From Dichotomocladium elegans (lineage: Eukaryota; Mucoromycota; Mucoromycetes; Mucorales; Lichtheimiaceae): DNA of 64,000 nucleotides. The position numbers and the translations under genes are program-made. A model generated the notes under the pieces. It worked only from the letters and a program-made list of their open reading frames with translations. It searched no databases and was not told the origin of the DNA. The stretch spans positions 62,001 to 126,000 of the forward strand of contig JAIXMN010000038.1 in the NCBI GenBank assembly GCA_025716815.1, in the 5' to 3' direction. This document shows, piece after piece, positions 33,559 to 44,289 of this stretch (positions are counted from its first letter, which is position 1; each line of letters starts with the position of its first letter).

Positions 33559-35880
33559 CAGACTTTGTCCGCAGGAAAAAGACGGGAGAAGGCGTCAGGC
33601 AGAACGTTGTCCATACCTGGCAGATGCACTACCTCGAAATCGAAATCGTACAGGTCGTCAAGCCAACGAGCCATCATTGGATTGACTAGCGGTTGCGTGT
33701 GGAGATATGTTAGTGCAGCGTGGTCAGTGTAAAGGGTAAAACGACGTCCCCAGAGCCAGTGTCGGAACTGTCGAAGTCCGTAAACGACTGCAAAGAGCTC
33801 GCGTTTAGTAACCGACCAGCGTTGCTGGCTGGGAGATAATGCCTTGGCCTTGAAACCGATGTAACGAATCTGATTGTTGATGACCTGATAGAGGCATACC
33901 CCCACCCCCACGTCACTTGCATCTGTAGCTAGGCAGAAAGGTTGCTGCAAATTTGGATGACAGAGCACTGGAGCTTGCGTAAGCGCGAGTTTGATGTTAT
34001 TGAATGCACGCGTGTGCTCTTCTGTCCACAACTGCGAGAGATCCCCTGCGTTGCGCAAACTGTCCAGTGGCCACGTTGTCGTTGCAAATCGAGGTACATG
34101 GTCCCGGAGGAAGTTCACGGCACCGAGGAACCGTTGCATATCTTTGCCCGTAGCGGGCTGGGGCCAGGCCGCTATGTTGGCGACCTTTCGAGGATCCAAA
34201 GCAATGCCTGCTGCTGAGATACAGAATCCCAGAAGGTACACCTTGCGCTGTCCAAAGGCACACTTATCACGGTTGAGGATGAGATTGGCTCGCGTGAGAC
34301 GGCGGACAACTTCCTGTACGTGAGGAACGTGTTCTTTGAAGCTGGCGCTATGGACACACAGATCATCAATGAAGAGTGACACATAAGGAAGGTCGGAAAA
34401 CAACCGTTCCATGACAGCTTGATACTTAAATGACAGCGAGCGGATGCCGAAGGGTGCACCCCGGAACACATACTGTATACCATTGACTTTGAATGCCGTT
34501 TTATGTTGGTGCTCTTCTGTGATGGGGAACCGATGAAAAGCATTCGTCAAGTCGAGAGTCGTGAAAATTGTTGATCCACCGGTGCGCTCGAAGATGTCTG
34601 ACAAGTGGGGCAGTGGAAACCGATCTTCGGGTAGGAGTAGATTGAGCTGGCGTACATCGAGACAGGGGCGATACTTGGTATAGTTGCCGTCGCTGTCCTT
34701 CTTCCTTGCGAAAACGATCGGACTGTTCCAATGGCTGATAGTATGCGATTTCTTGATGACACCGTCGGCAAGCCATTTGTCGACATGCTGCTGCAGAAGA
34801 GGCATGAGGGTCGCTGGCAGCTTGTATTGGGCCCGGTAGGCTACAGCGCCCGGCGGTGTTTCGAGACGAACAATTGCTTCTGGAAGTGTGCAGAAAGAGT
34901 TGATAGGGATGGCTGTGTTTGCAGCGAGAAAGGGTTGGATATCCTGCATGAACTTCGCGTGCTCGGCTGGCGATCCTGCAGGGGAATCATTTGGGACTTC
35001 GGAATCGTCATCTCCGGTAGATTCTGGAAGGTGCGCGAGAGCGGAAGTGTCCCAGTCGATGGGTAATCCTACTATGTGAATACCAAGAGCTTTCATCAGG
35101 TCAGTACCAATGCACACATCGACTTCGCCATGCAAATCTAGCACATCAAAAGTATGGGAGATAGTCCGACGGTTACAGCTCACAGCCAACTTTTTATTTA
35201 CAATTCCCACACGAGGAAGAGTAACCCCAGCAGAAGCTAAGTGTATGGTCCCGGCTGCCGGAGACACGGACCAACCAAAGCGTGCGCACAATGAAGGGGA
35301 AACGGTGCTGTCTGTAGCGCCGGTGTCCAGCAGGGCCCAAAGGCGCTGGCCTTCTATTGTGATGGGGAAGTGGTGTGAGCGTGTATGTGCGGAAGGTAAG
35401 TCCTGTTTCTGTGTATGCTTACACTGGTGTGAAGGACCGTACAACGCGTTATACACGTCCGACATCTCTATGTCCTCAGGCTCGCTGTCCAAGGCATCTG
35501 GGGACTTGGGCTGTGGTGGCATGGCCGACCGACGAGCCGTGCGAGGAGCAGAGCGAGGGGAGGAACGAGGCACAGAGCCGGAGCGCGAACGGGAACGGGA
35601 GCGGGCAGAGGAAGACTGGGAAGCGGCCACCAGGGAGCGCTCTCTCTTGACGTGCTGGTGGGCCCGCATCGTCAGGTTCTTGGGAGGGCATTGGTGCCCT
35701 CGAGCGAAGGCGCCACCACACCACCGACACGTCGCAATCTTGTTCCCATCCCTGGGAGCGCGGGCCACAGAAGATGGGACGCTGGCCTTCTGGCGTTCTT
35801 GGGCCAGGATCTTGCGCCGCGCCTGACACTCGTCCGTGGTGTGTCGACCCATCCCATGGACATCGCAGCGCTTTTTTCGA
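33372..35880 (-). CDS. G2 zinc knuckle-protease-RT-RNase H frame
   Basis: From about 35877 the frame gives KKRCDVHGMGRHTTDEC (a C-x2-H-x4-H-x4-C type knuckle), a second motif CRWCGGAFARGHQC usual in chromoviruses, and the protease (LWALLDTGATDSTV). Reverse transcriptase follows (KYRPCLDVRQLN, FTTLDLTNAFHRF, catalytic LFIDDLCVHS) and then RNase H (LATDASDVGVG, SVTKRELFAVVYGL, YTDHAALTYL). It overlaps gag in the -1 frame. The switch point must lie near the A6 run at 35872-35877. It ends at 33372, past the internal polypurine tract. Confidence 0.88.
33549..33561 (-). promoter_or_regulatory. Candidate central polypurine tract of G2
   Basis: Minus strand CTGGTGGGGGGTAA at the RNase H/integrase boundary. 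It repeats the element's 3' polypurine tract (CTGGTGGGGGGTGA) and sits where the coding frame changes. Function is inferred from the duplication and from the parallel in G3. Confidence 0.5.
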
Positions 35881-36979
35881 GAGGGGGCGCCACCCTCCAG
35901 GCCGATCGTTCAGAGCTACCAGAGGTGCTCGCCCGTCGCTTAGGGGCGTGGATAGAGTCCATGAGGGACTGTCCAGCCGGCACTGAAGCAGACGGTGAGT
36001 CCCGTCCAGCAGAGGAACGCGGAGCAGCGCGAGAGGAAGAGGAGACGTCGGAGCCAAAGTTGCGCTCGAGGTTAAGCGCGATTTGTCCCAGTTGCTGGGA
36101 GGTGCGCTTGAGGGCGGCAGGCAGGCTGGCACGAGCAATGTTGACCCGCTCGGCGATGTCAGGACGGAGGCCGTTGAGGTACCGATTGGCAGCAATGCTG
36201 TCATCCGGCATACGCGCGTCCCTACGCAGCTTTTGGAACCGCCCGTTCCACTCGGCGACGGTCTCTCTACGCAGCATCTTTGCTACCATGACTGCCTCGA
36301 CGGCAGCAGCTAACTGCTCCGTCTGGTCAACGGAAAACTCCTGCTCGAGGGCCACTCGAGCGAACGACCAGGGCTCGTTGCTATGCGGGCGGAGGTGTTC
36401 CTCAAACCACGATCGATGCTCTGGCGAGAGCAGGACCGGCAAGTACCGAGCCCAGACAAGGTCGGGGGCTTGGCCCGCTGCGGCGAGGATATCCTCAAAG
36501 GCACGCAAGCAGTCTTGAATGGTCGCGAAGACCATCGACGCCGGACGCCAGACGAATCCTTCCCACTGGAAAACGGGGCAGTTGGTGGGCATCGCCCAGC
36601 AGTCGACACCAGGAAGGGAAGGAGTGCTCGAGGTTTCGGCGAACGAGGATATCGATCCTGGGGCTGGACTCACGAGCAGGCGTGCCGACGACTCCAGTTC
36701 GGCGATCTCCTGCTCAAGCAGGCTCATCTGCTCCCTTAGACGGGCGTGCTCAGCCCGGTCGTTCGCCCGGGCGGCGGCCGTGCGTTGCAGCATTAGCAGG
36801 GCGAGATCACCCCGCAAGGACTCCACGGCTTCCACAGCCTGCTGCACCACTGATGTGGCGCGGGTTGCCTCGACGACCGGGGCGACAGGTGCATCATTTC
36901 GCGGCTGGTTGGTGCCGCTCGTTGCCGCGCGAACGGAAGGAAGGTCGAAGTCGTTGTTGGAGGGAGAGGGAGCTGACAT
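35672..36979 (-). CDS. G2 Gag
   Basis: 435 residues from ATG 36979, 45 bases inside the 5' LTR. A coiled-coil (SLRGDLALLMLQRTAAARA, SLLEQEIAELE) precedes the retrotransposon Gag core (VWARYLPVLLSPEHRSWFEEH, EWNGRFQKLRRDARM, YLNGLRPDIAERV). The C-terminal zinc-knuckle region is in the -1 frame from about 35877, so the last 68 or so codons of this frame are probably not used. Confidence 0.82.
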   Translation of the reverse strand: MSAPSPSNNDFDLPSVRAATSGTNQPRNDAPVAPVVEATRATSVVQQAVEAVESLRGDLALLMLQRTAAARANDRAEHARLREQMSLLEQEIAELESSARLLVSPAPGSISSFAETSSTPSLPGVDCWAMPTNCPVFQWEGFVWRPASMVFATIQDCLRAFEDILAAAGQAPDLVWARYLPVLLSPEHRSWFEEHLRPHSNEPWSFARVALEQEFSVDQTEQLAAAVEAVMVAKMLRRETVAEWNGRFQKLRRDARMPDDSIAANRYLNGLRPDIAERVNIARASLPAALKRTSQQLGQIALNLERNFGSDVSSSSRAAPRSSAGRDSPSASVPAGQSLMDSIHAPKRRASTSGSSERSAWRVAPPLEKSAAMSMGWVDTPRTSVRRGARSWPKNARRPASHLLWPALPGMGTRLRRVGGVVAPSLEGTNALPRT

Positions 36980-37023
36980 CGTACGTGATAAAAAAAGAGG
37001 TAAGCGAATTCAAAGAAAAAAAA

Positions 37024-37326
37024 TGTGGTGGTTAGAGAGTTAGTTGCAGGTGTTTAAACCGTAGGGGCTAAAATCGAGTCTTTGAGACGGGATCCTCTTT
37101 ATTGAATAAAAACAACTCTCTTTTTATATGATTTCGGACCAGGGTGGTAGTGGTGATACAAGCGGTAGTCATCGAGCATGGTCCTCCAATCATTACCAGT
37201 TAGCAGGCTTCGTAACGTTGGAATGGGAGGACAGTCGAGACGTGCTGTAGAAGAGGTGGATAAGTCGATAACCCTGCTCAGTACTGTCTGTAGAAGCGCA
37301 GTGTTATGAACAGTAGGGCTATGACA
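37024..37326 (-). repeat. G2 5' LTR
   Basis: 303 bp. Near-identical partner of 31403-31705. The sequence immediately inside (minus strand) is a T-run followed by CTTTGAATTCGC, not an obvious TGG-type tRNA primer site. Confidence 0.93.
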
Positions 37327-38160
37327 GTTGAGTGATCCTCTCTATCTCCTGTGACTAGGTGGGTCTCTAACTTGGAGAATGACACCTCTCTAAATGCTTT
37401 TAAAAGGCCAGACCAGATAGCACCTTCATATTTTCGTCTCCAGATAAACTCAACAAGTTTCCATGGCATTGCCTTCTTGGTTCTCTGTCTAGCTGGGACA
37501 TTCTGTTTAATGCCATTCCAAGTACCTATATCCATGTTAAGAATAATGAAAACGTTGCTTATATATACTGCTTACCCTCAATTGTGTTTGTGCATGCACT
37601 AGTTTTTGGGTCAACAAAGTGCAAACTATGATTCACCCTGTCAAATTTGATATCCCTTGACTCCTCTGTATCCTTGATCCAGTCATATGCCTTCCAGCAG
37701 TCTGCTATAATATGGCTCCCTAACACTTATATAAGTAAGTCTAATACTACCAATACTAGGAACTTACCATCAAGAATATAGGTGTTTACTACTTCCTTAA
37801 TAGTCTCCATGCTTCTGTCAGGAACAGTGGTCAAAAAGGCCTTTCTTCTCTTGGTCCTTTCAACACCACCAATCACCCATACACCATCCACTCTATGGCC
37901 CTTGGCATATTTTCGTTTCCCAAACTTGGATTCATCAATTTCAACAATAATCCTTTCGCCATTTTCATCACGGCCTCCTATTAATAATGTTTAGATAAGT
38001 AATAGTTACTAGTTTCTATAACTTCCTGTATATACCAATTTGACAATCTCCAATAGTAAGGTCTGCTTCCATAAGCCTCATTAAATCAAGGATTATAGTC
38101 CTTGTTGTCTTGTGATCAATTGCCCATAGAGTAGTTTGTGCCATTAAAGGTAACTTGATC

Positions 38161-38633
38161 AGGGGATCTCTGTAAAGATATGTACTCACCTTTTAAATCA
38201 TGTGTTACTCTATTTCAGGTTGAGCTATTGTGACGCTGAAATATGCGTTTAAAAGCGTGTTTTCTGGGCTTCCTCCACATATAGTTTGCGTCACGCGGGG
38301 TTTAGATATGGATATGCTATTGCAGTTTGAAAATGATCGGTATCTAATATCTGACTAGGAAATACCTTTTTATGCATTTTCTGCATGAAAATGACATTTC
38401 CGTGACATGATATATAAGTAAAGTCACATCTTTAAATAGCGTAGAGTTGAATGCATGCATGTTAAGCGAAAGAAAATTTTGATTTTTGCCTAGCTAATAG
38501 AACTAGTCATCAGATTCTACAAAGTCACTATCTGAATCACTATCACTACTACTCTGGCTATTTGATTCCTCTCCATCATCATCATTAATGCGTCTGCGCG
38601 TTAAGCGGCTGCTGTTGAGGTCCCATTCTATAG
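38161..38633 (-). repeat. 3' terminal block of Merlin family A (copy 2)
   Basis: 473 bp, nearly identical to 11984-12455 (one inserted T and a few substitutions). It starts at AGGGGATCTCTG, directly against Merlin copy B, and ends at CTATAG, where similarity to copy A's intron stops. Confidence 0.75.
38503..38627 (-). pseudogene. Orphan last exon of Merlin A transposase
   Basis: Encodes the acidic Ser/Asp tail (EWDLNSSRLTRRR to FVESDD and stop), identical in pattern to 12449-12325. No catalytic exon lies upstream, so it is a remnant. Confidence 0.75.
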
Positions 38634-39860
38634 CAAAGTCCTTATGTACGCCCCAGGGTCAGTGGTTCCCCCCCCAAAATTTTTTCAAGTACACTCCGAT
38701 TTGAGGTCATGAAATTTTTGCGTTGTTTGACCCAGAATGCTTTTTTATGCTTCTCCCTCCTACAAAAAAATTACTTCTTCTTGACAGGGCCATCTCTACT
38801 ACAGCCATTTGGTGTTTGACATTCCTTCTTCGACATTTCCATTACGCGCATTGCGATTTGTTTCAGCTCAAAAAATAAAACAACAGATTTTGCAAGAAAA
38901 CGCCGCATTTCCACTTCCTTTTGCTGTGCAGCATTGTTGTCCATCTGTCACCTTCATTACAACCATCTGGAGGAACTACCAGCTTCAGCACCTTTGTGCA
39001 AGCACACAGACTGTAAGAGATAGCTTGTGAGTCAACTTATTTGAAGAATTCTTGCGCGCCAGCTCTCTTTGGGTCTGCAGTCAACAAACCGCATTTCACA
39101 AGACAAGATGCTCTTCCTTGATGGCAGTTAACATTATCAACACTAATGTTCTTTCGGTTTCACTTTTTCTTCACAAACACCTTACGATCAACACGCGACA
39201 ATAGGCGATGCAATAGAAAGCTGGCTTGCTTATTTGACGGTGCGCAATCAACTAATTCAACAACTTCCAACCGTTTTTTTTTTTTGCTTTGAAAAAGGTT
39301 AATCTAGAGTCGCAATTACTATTGCACGCGATGCAGTCCTTTTGTGCACGGAACAAACGACGCCGCGAAGGTAAGGAAGAGACCACTTTTCTTTTCTTTG
39401 CATCTGCAATCCCGCAATTGTTATAGCAGGTTTGTCTCTGTAGCGGCGACTTTTCTTGGAATGAAACGCGATTACAATCAAAGGCAAAAGCAAAATGCGA
39501 GGGCAACATTTCAGATGGAAGCATGCGCAAGTTTAAAGCGAGAAGATGAGGACTCTACAACAATGACTGTGTGTGCTGGTATGTTGGACAAGCAAATTGT
39601 GATGAAGGATCTTTGAATTACGCAACTGCATGGGAACGTGAGAAATAAATAAACGGAAGAAGCAATGTGCAAGCACGTTGCAATGGAGCAAGACACAATG
39701 GCACGTATTCAAGAATGGAAAGAAGGTGTATTCACGTTGCATAAAGAATATTTGCCAGCTCATTCTTATTTGGCTCACAAGCTGGGATTGCTTTGTTTGA
39801 ATAAAAAAGAAAAAATATTCTAGTAGATGCACGGCTCTTTCCATCAAATCTGCAAACGAA
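38634..39860. other. Unassigned stretch, possibly decayed coding
   Basis: Moderate GC with several short frames. 39460-39616 (MKRDYNQRQKQNARATFQM onward) has protein-like composition but no recognisable motif. No repeat in the window matches. Confidence 0.3.
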
Positions 39861-39995
39861 ATGTCTACATCTCCTGATGACACATCCACCACCATTCTTG
39901 TTCCTGTGCGTCCCACCACCGAAACTGGTGTTGTTAATATTGACAACTGGGAAAAAGTCCTAGAGGAATATTCCCTGCAGGCTGGCGAGCGCTGG
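39861..39995 (+). pseudogene. N-terminal fragment of an unidentified gene, cut by G3
   Basis: ATG 39861 opens a clean frame (MSTSPDDTSTTILVPV, then NIDNWEKVLEEYSLQAGERW) that runs into the G3 LTR at 39996 and stops within three codons. Composition is protein-like. The NWEKVLEEYSLQAG pattern recalls N-termini of MULE-type transposases, but this is weak. Confidence 0.35.
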
Positions 39996-40450
39996 TGTGG
40001 TAAATAAGGTTTGTAGAGATTGTCAAAGTACAATGAGACTCTTGGAGGTGTTTTTAATAGAAAGAAAAATTCTTCTGTGCGTTTACTCCTACACTACATA
40101 GTTGTTTATATATTGTTATGGATAAAATAGATTCCGCCCGATTGACATGGGTCAATTGTCCTGGAAATTTCCATAAGAGGAGTTGTTGGGGTGCGGTACT
40201 TGACAAGTCATAGAAAAACTTTTCGTTCGTTCCTGTAGCTGAATCCCAGACCATCCTCACGTCGGTAAAACCTCAAAAAACCCAGTGGGAAAAAATAGAG
40301 GAGAAAAGACTGTGGATATGGATCTAGTGGCTATGTATGATCGTGTTTCCCTTGGCTGAGTCGTGTTTCTGTATTGCGGTTGTTCCAGTTCTTTACATCA
40401 TTGCCATGGATATTCACTTCATTGGTGCTCTTGCAATCACCTATGCGACA
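39996..40450 (-). repeat. G3 3' LTR
   Basis: 455 bp; pairs with 48520-48975 and with the solo LTR at 28257. In minus orientation it contains a TATA-like ATATATAAACAAC and starts TGTCGCATAGG. Confidence 0.92.
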
Positions 40451-40464
40451 TTACCCCCCTCCAG
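40451..40464 (-). promoter_or_regulatory. G3 3' polypurine tract
   Basis: Minus strand CTGGAGGGGGGTAA directly before the TGTCGC start of the LTR. The same sequence recurs at 45141-45153 and 62800-62812. Confidence 0.75.
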
Positions 40465-41520
40465 ATTGGGACAATCGTGAAGGAATTGTAGGGAGTATGG
40501 TCGATTGCGGGATATTGAGTAAATTAAGATCGTCGTCTCTGACTTCTTCTCAAATTCTTGTCGGTCTTGTTATAGCCAGATCGTGATCGTTTCTTGCTGG
40601 GTACTTTATCCTTTTTGTGCGATGACTCAATTTCGGGTGGTACATCAGCATTCTTTTCATCTTGTCCCAGTCTATGCCAGTATTCGATGATGAATCCAGG
40701 ATCAGTGAATTTGTCGGGCGTCAACCATTGATCATCTTCAGGTCCATAACCCTTCCATCGTACGCGATATTGACGGTTTCCTGGCTTTCCTTTGTGTGCA
40801 ATGATGGCCTGTACCTCATATAATTCATCTTGAGGGACAACTTCGTCTTGATTGATCAGTTTCATCTCAGAGGGTGAATAGTCGCGAGGCATTAACGCTC
40901 CAGTTTCGTCTTGCAACACATATGATCCTCCTTGTGTTTTGCGTAGCACGGTATAAGGTCCTTCAAAGATCGGAGCTAGCTTGCTTTTCCGGTTCTGTAC
41001 ATGGACCATCACATGACTCCTTTCTGGGAAGTCTGTCAAGTGATGTTTTTCGTCAAATTTTTTCTTCTGTTTATCTCCATGCTCTTCCACTTTTCGTTTC
41101 AAGGCAGGAAAGACGACATCGTGCATATACGCGGCACGCTCCATTAATTCCTCGTGTGTGGACGCGCGTTTTTCAACAGCATTCTTGTCGCGGTAGTCTT
41201 TCAACTCGTTAATTCGTCGCGCGAACATGAGGGAGAATGGGGAGGAACCCAACCTCTCAGAAATGCGGCTGTTGATTTCCAGCTGTGTACTGGGAACGTA
41301 GAAATCCCAGTCTTTACCGGCACCTTGTAGTTTCTTGCGAATAGGTCCTCTCATTACATCAATTAAATCGATCAATTATTTCTTATAAAGGAAGGGCGCC
41401 TTTTATGGAAGTGCTGTAGATTGGAGCTCAGTAACTTTGTAAGAGTCGGAAAGCGAAAGCCTGACCATATTACTTAACCTACCTGCGACATTTACGCACC
41501 CGCTTTAACATACCTTTAAA

Positions 41521-43100
41521 ATGGATACGCACACCAACATTTCCGAACACGAGATCATCTTGACGATCGCAGATAGCATTTTGGCTCTTGAAGATGCACT
41601 CAATGACGAGATGCTTACTGTGCAAGATGCCGAGGACGAAGCCATCTTGGAGTGGCTTGTAGAAGATCTTGAGCGCCTTGATAGCTGCCCATGGCATTTG
41701 TTCTCTTCACTCACCATGGAAGCTGCAATTCGAACTCGAATTGTACAGAGAGATATCTTTTACGATATCTTTTATGCATGCCCAGTCTTCCTGTCAGCTG
41801 CCATAACACCAAGGGAGCGGCGTCCTCGATCGTACGAAGAGATCCGTTGGTGGACTGTTCGACATCCCCAGCTGACTGATAGCGCCAGTGGTCGTAATCG
41901 ATTCAAGGCGCACTATCGGATTACACGTGCTTCATTTGAGAGGCTCGTCAATGAGCTCTCAAATGATCCTGAATACATCGGTAGTGTCGCAAGAGGCGGG
42001 TATCCGGTATGGATACAAGTGGCCGTGGTCCTCTGGCGTTTTGCGAATTCGCACTTCGGCTTTCGCTTGATGAAGGAAACGTTGGGCATCGAAGACGGCT
42101 CGTACAACAACTTTACCGATCGGTTTGTGCGAGCCATGCAACGAGTAGGCCAGCGTACAATTACCTGGCCAAAAGACGACATCCGCCGAGCAATGGCCAT
42201 TGCAGAGGGGTTCAAAAGCGGTGGAACTTCAAGAAGACCCCGCCTCCCCCAGGTGATCGGGGCGATGGATGGAAAGCTGTGTGTCATCCAGAAGCCGAGT
42301 GCAAATGGAAATGCATATGTTGACCGTAAAAACAATGCATCCATTTTGTTGCTCGCTGTCTGTGATGACACTATGCGTTTCACTTATGTGAAAGCAGGAG
42401 AATCTGGTAAGTTGCAGTCAACTGCTAGTATAGACCGGATGTAATGGCGAAGCAAAATCCTATGTGTTTATCGATATGAAGGTCGCGTGCATGATGCGCG
42501 TTCTTTCACATCAAGTGCGCTTTACAAGAACTTGTTGATCATGCCTGAACGCATGTGCATGGGCAACACATACATCGCAGCGGGTAATTTATTGATAAAG
42601 AATTTGGTATGCCAACAATCACCAAGTTATACTTACAAGAGACAATGAATTCTATAGATTCTGCCTTCCCACTGATGTCGACGGTTATCACTCCTTTCCC
42701 TCGTGGAACTATGGTTGATAGCCAAAAACGATTCAACCTGGCTCACTCCAGCACACGTATTGCGATTGAGCATGCTTTCGGTGCCCTCTCCACCCGCTGG
42801 CGTACTTTGTGGAAGCATTTGTACATGCTCAACATAGATCGGATTGCAAATACGATCTATGCTTGCTGTGTCTTACACAATATGTGTATTGACGCTGGTG
42901 ATATCGAAGATGGAGCGGACGATGATATCGTTGAAGAATTCGAAGTGTTTGTTGGCAGTGACGCTCGCGCGGATCCGAATAACGTGGCATTCGCCAATAT
43001 CAGCTCTTTGAGCGAGCAAGAAGCCAGAGAGCTGCAAAGCGTTGAGCGTGAGCGAGGTCGGCAATTACGAAACGAGCTTGTCGAATCATTGCAAACGTAA
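41521..43100 (+). CDS. PIF/Harbinger DDE transposase (element C)
   Basis: Exons 41521-42406, 42482-42583 and 42658-43100 join in phase with GT-AG introns (about 476 residues). The N-terminal region FKAHYRITRASFERLVNEL and VWIQVAVVLWRFANSHFGF is the helical DNA-binding part. PQVIGAMDGKLCVI (first D), VHDARSFTSSALY (second D) and STRIAIEHAFGALSTRW (E) form the DDE_4 active site. YACCVLHNMCIDAGD is the conserved C-terminal block. No defects seen. It is distant from the transposase of element A, so a separate Harbinger lineage. Confidence 0.9.
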
Positions 43101-43275
43101 GAAACATAATGTTACTGTATACGTTTGTCTTCCTATCTCACGCATCATTTCCGCCCATAGACTATAGCTTTTTTAAAAAAAACAAATATACTTAACAATA
43201 TTCATATTGAATATTTTTATTCCTGTTCGTGAATACTTCCAATTAGACTAATTTGCCTGGTGACGTTACCCAGCA

Positions 43276-44289
43276 TTAAGTTCTTACCTGTTCATTATGA
43301 CGGGATGCTTCATCATCTGAGGGGAGGTTCTCAGGAACAATACCACTACTCCTGAGGAGCGCATTGCTATTACGAAGGAGTTGCCGCATCACCTGGAGAT
43401 GCTGCCTGGCCATCTCCCGCCGCTCATTCCGGTCTTCTTCGCGGCGTTGGCGAACCTCCCTGCGGAACTCCTCCAGCTCTGCTCTCCTCTTCACCCACTC
43501 TCTCTCCATCGCTGCTTCAAACATCCCAACCCCTGACTCGAGAGCACGCTGAGTATTACTCAGCATGTGCTCGTCTAGTTCGCGGAAGATGTTGCGCACT
43601 GCGTCGAGGTCAAACACTGTGCGCCGTCCGCGCCCTAAACCAGGTCGAGCAGGGGCTGGGGCGTCTACTGGACCATTTTCGGCCGTCGTCGTCGCCGTCG
43701 CATCCTGGGCTTCATTCCTGGCAATGTGCATAGCACCAGTAACCCCCACATCCATTGATTCCAGGGTGATGTGGGGGTGGATCGACGGGTCGTCGCGCAG
43801 GATCTGGCCTACTTGGTCGTAGTATCGCCACTCGATGTCGGGGTGAGAGCCGCCAACACCCGTGGCTCCAACGCGGCGTCTCTCGTTGTTATATTTGTCT
43901 TTCAAAGACTGCCACTTGTTCTGCGCGCGGCGCGTGTCAATCTTCGAAAGGAAGTCGCCTGCATCAAAAGAGCGGCTCTGTCCAATCTCCCTTTGGACAG
44001 AGCTTTTGATGCCCTCGACCACCGAAGCCCAAATTCGATTCCTGACCATCGTGTCTTCGGAATTCAACAACCGCATGTAGTTGCGGCTCATTTCACCCAA
44101 CAGCAGTTCGATCGTTTCATCGCACCAAGAGATATTGCTGCTTGATTCGCCATTGGTGCTGACAGGCGCGAGATGAGCAGCACCTGTCGCTTGGTCGGAA
44201 ACTGGAGCTGGCATGTTTCTGGCTTGGGACATTCCACGAAGGGAAAATTGGCCCATGCCGGGGAACGAGTTGCGATTGTTGCTGTTCAT
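43276..44289 (-). CDS. SANT/Myb-like partner protein (element C)
   Basis: 337 residues from one exon. The segment WCDETIELLLGEMSRNY, VRNRIWASVVEGI, ARRAQNKWQSLKDKYNNE-like spacing and WRYYDQVGQIL is the trihelix/MADF-like fold typical of Harbinger accessory proteins. The C-terminal part is strongly basic and helical (EWVKRRAELEEFRREVRQRR), likely a coiled coil. Converges with the transposase gene. Confidence 0.82.
   Translation of the reverse strand: MNSNNRNSFPGMGQFSLRGMSQARNMPAPVSDQATGAAHLAPVSTNGESSSNISWCDETIELLLGEMSRNYMRLLNSEDTMVRNRIWASVVEGIKSSVQREIGQSRSFDAGDFLSKIDTRRAQNKWQSLKDKYNNERRRVGATGVGGSHPDIEWRYYDQVGQILRDDPSIHPHITLESMDVGVTGAMHIARNEAQDATATTTAENGPVDAPAPARPGLGRGRRTVFDLDAVRNIFRELDEHMLSNTQRALESGVGMFEAAMEREWVKRRAELEEFRREVRQRREEDRNERREMARQHLQVMRQLLRNSNALLRSSGIVPENLPSDDEASRHNEQVRT

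Larger units (their letters stand above)
31403..37326 (-). mobile_element. Ty3/gypsy chromovirus G2, complete, young
   Basis: Two 303-bp LTRs (TGTGGTGG...ATGACA) differ at about two positions, and the perfect 5-bp duplication GTTGA occurs at 31398-31402 and 37327-37331. Order in minus orientation: LTR, gag, protease-RT-RNase H, integrase-chromodomain, polypurine tract, LTR. Inserted into exon 4 of Merlin copy B. Two single-base frame breaks in homopolymers interrupt the gag-pol frame. Confidence 0.95.
31214..38160 (-). pseudogene. Merlin transposase, copy B, split by gypsy G2
   Basis: Exons 38160-38036, 37977-37768, 37719-37576, 37525-37327 joined to 31397-31357, and 31311-31214 give 272 codons in phase once the 5.9-kb gypsy insertion is skipped. 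The catalytic set is VEIDESKFGKRKYAKG, IADCWKAY and CTNTIEG; then WNGIKQNVPARQR and PWKLVEFIWRRKYEG. The acidic tail ends ILPVSKRVRNSK. A paralogue at 60489-60742 reads straight through the insertion point, confirming the join. The 5' end is cut at 38160, where a Merlin A terminus abuts. Confidence 0.82.

Noticed and set aside
35110..35826. Plus-strand 238-residue frame across G2
   Set aside because: Overlaps conserved protease/RT coding on the other strand; low-complexity RERERER segment comes from Ser/Arg codons read backwards.
39533..40033. 166-residue minus-strand frame
   Set aside because: Runs from the G3 LTR into antisense of the 39861 fragment; no motif.
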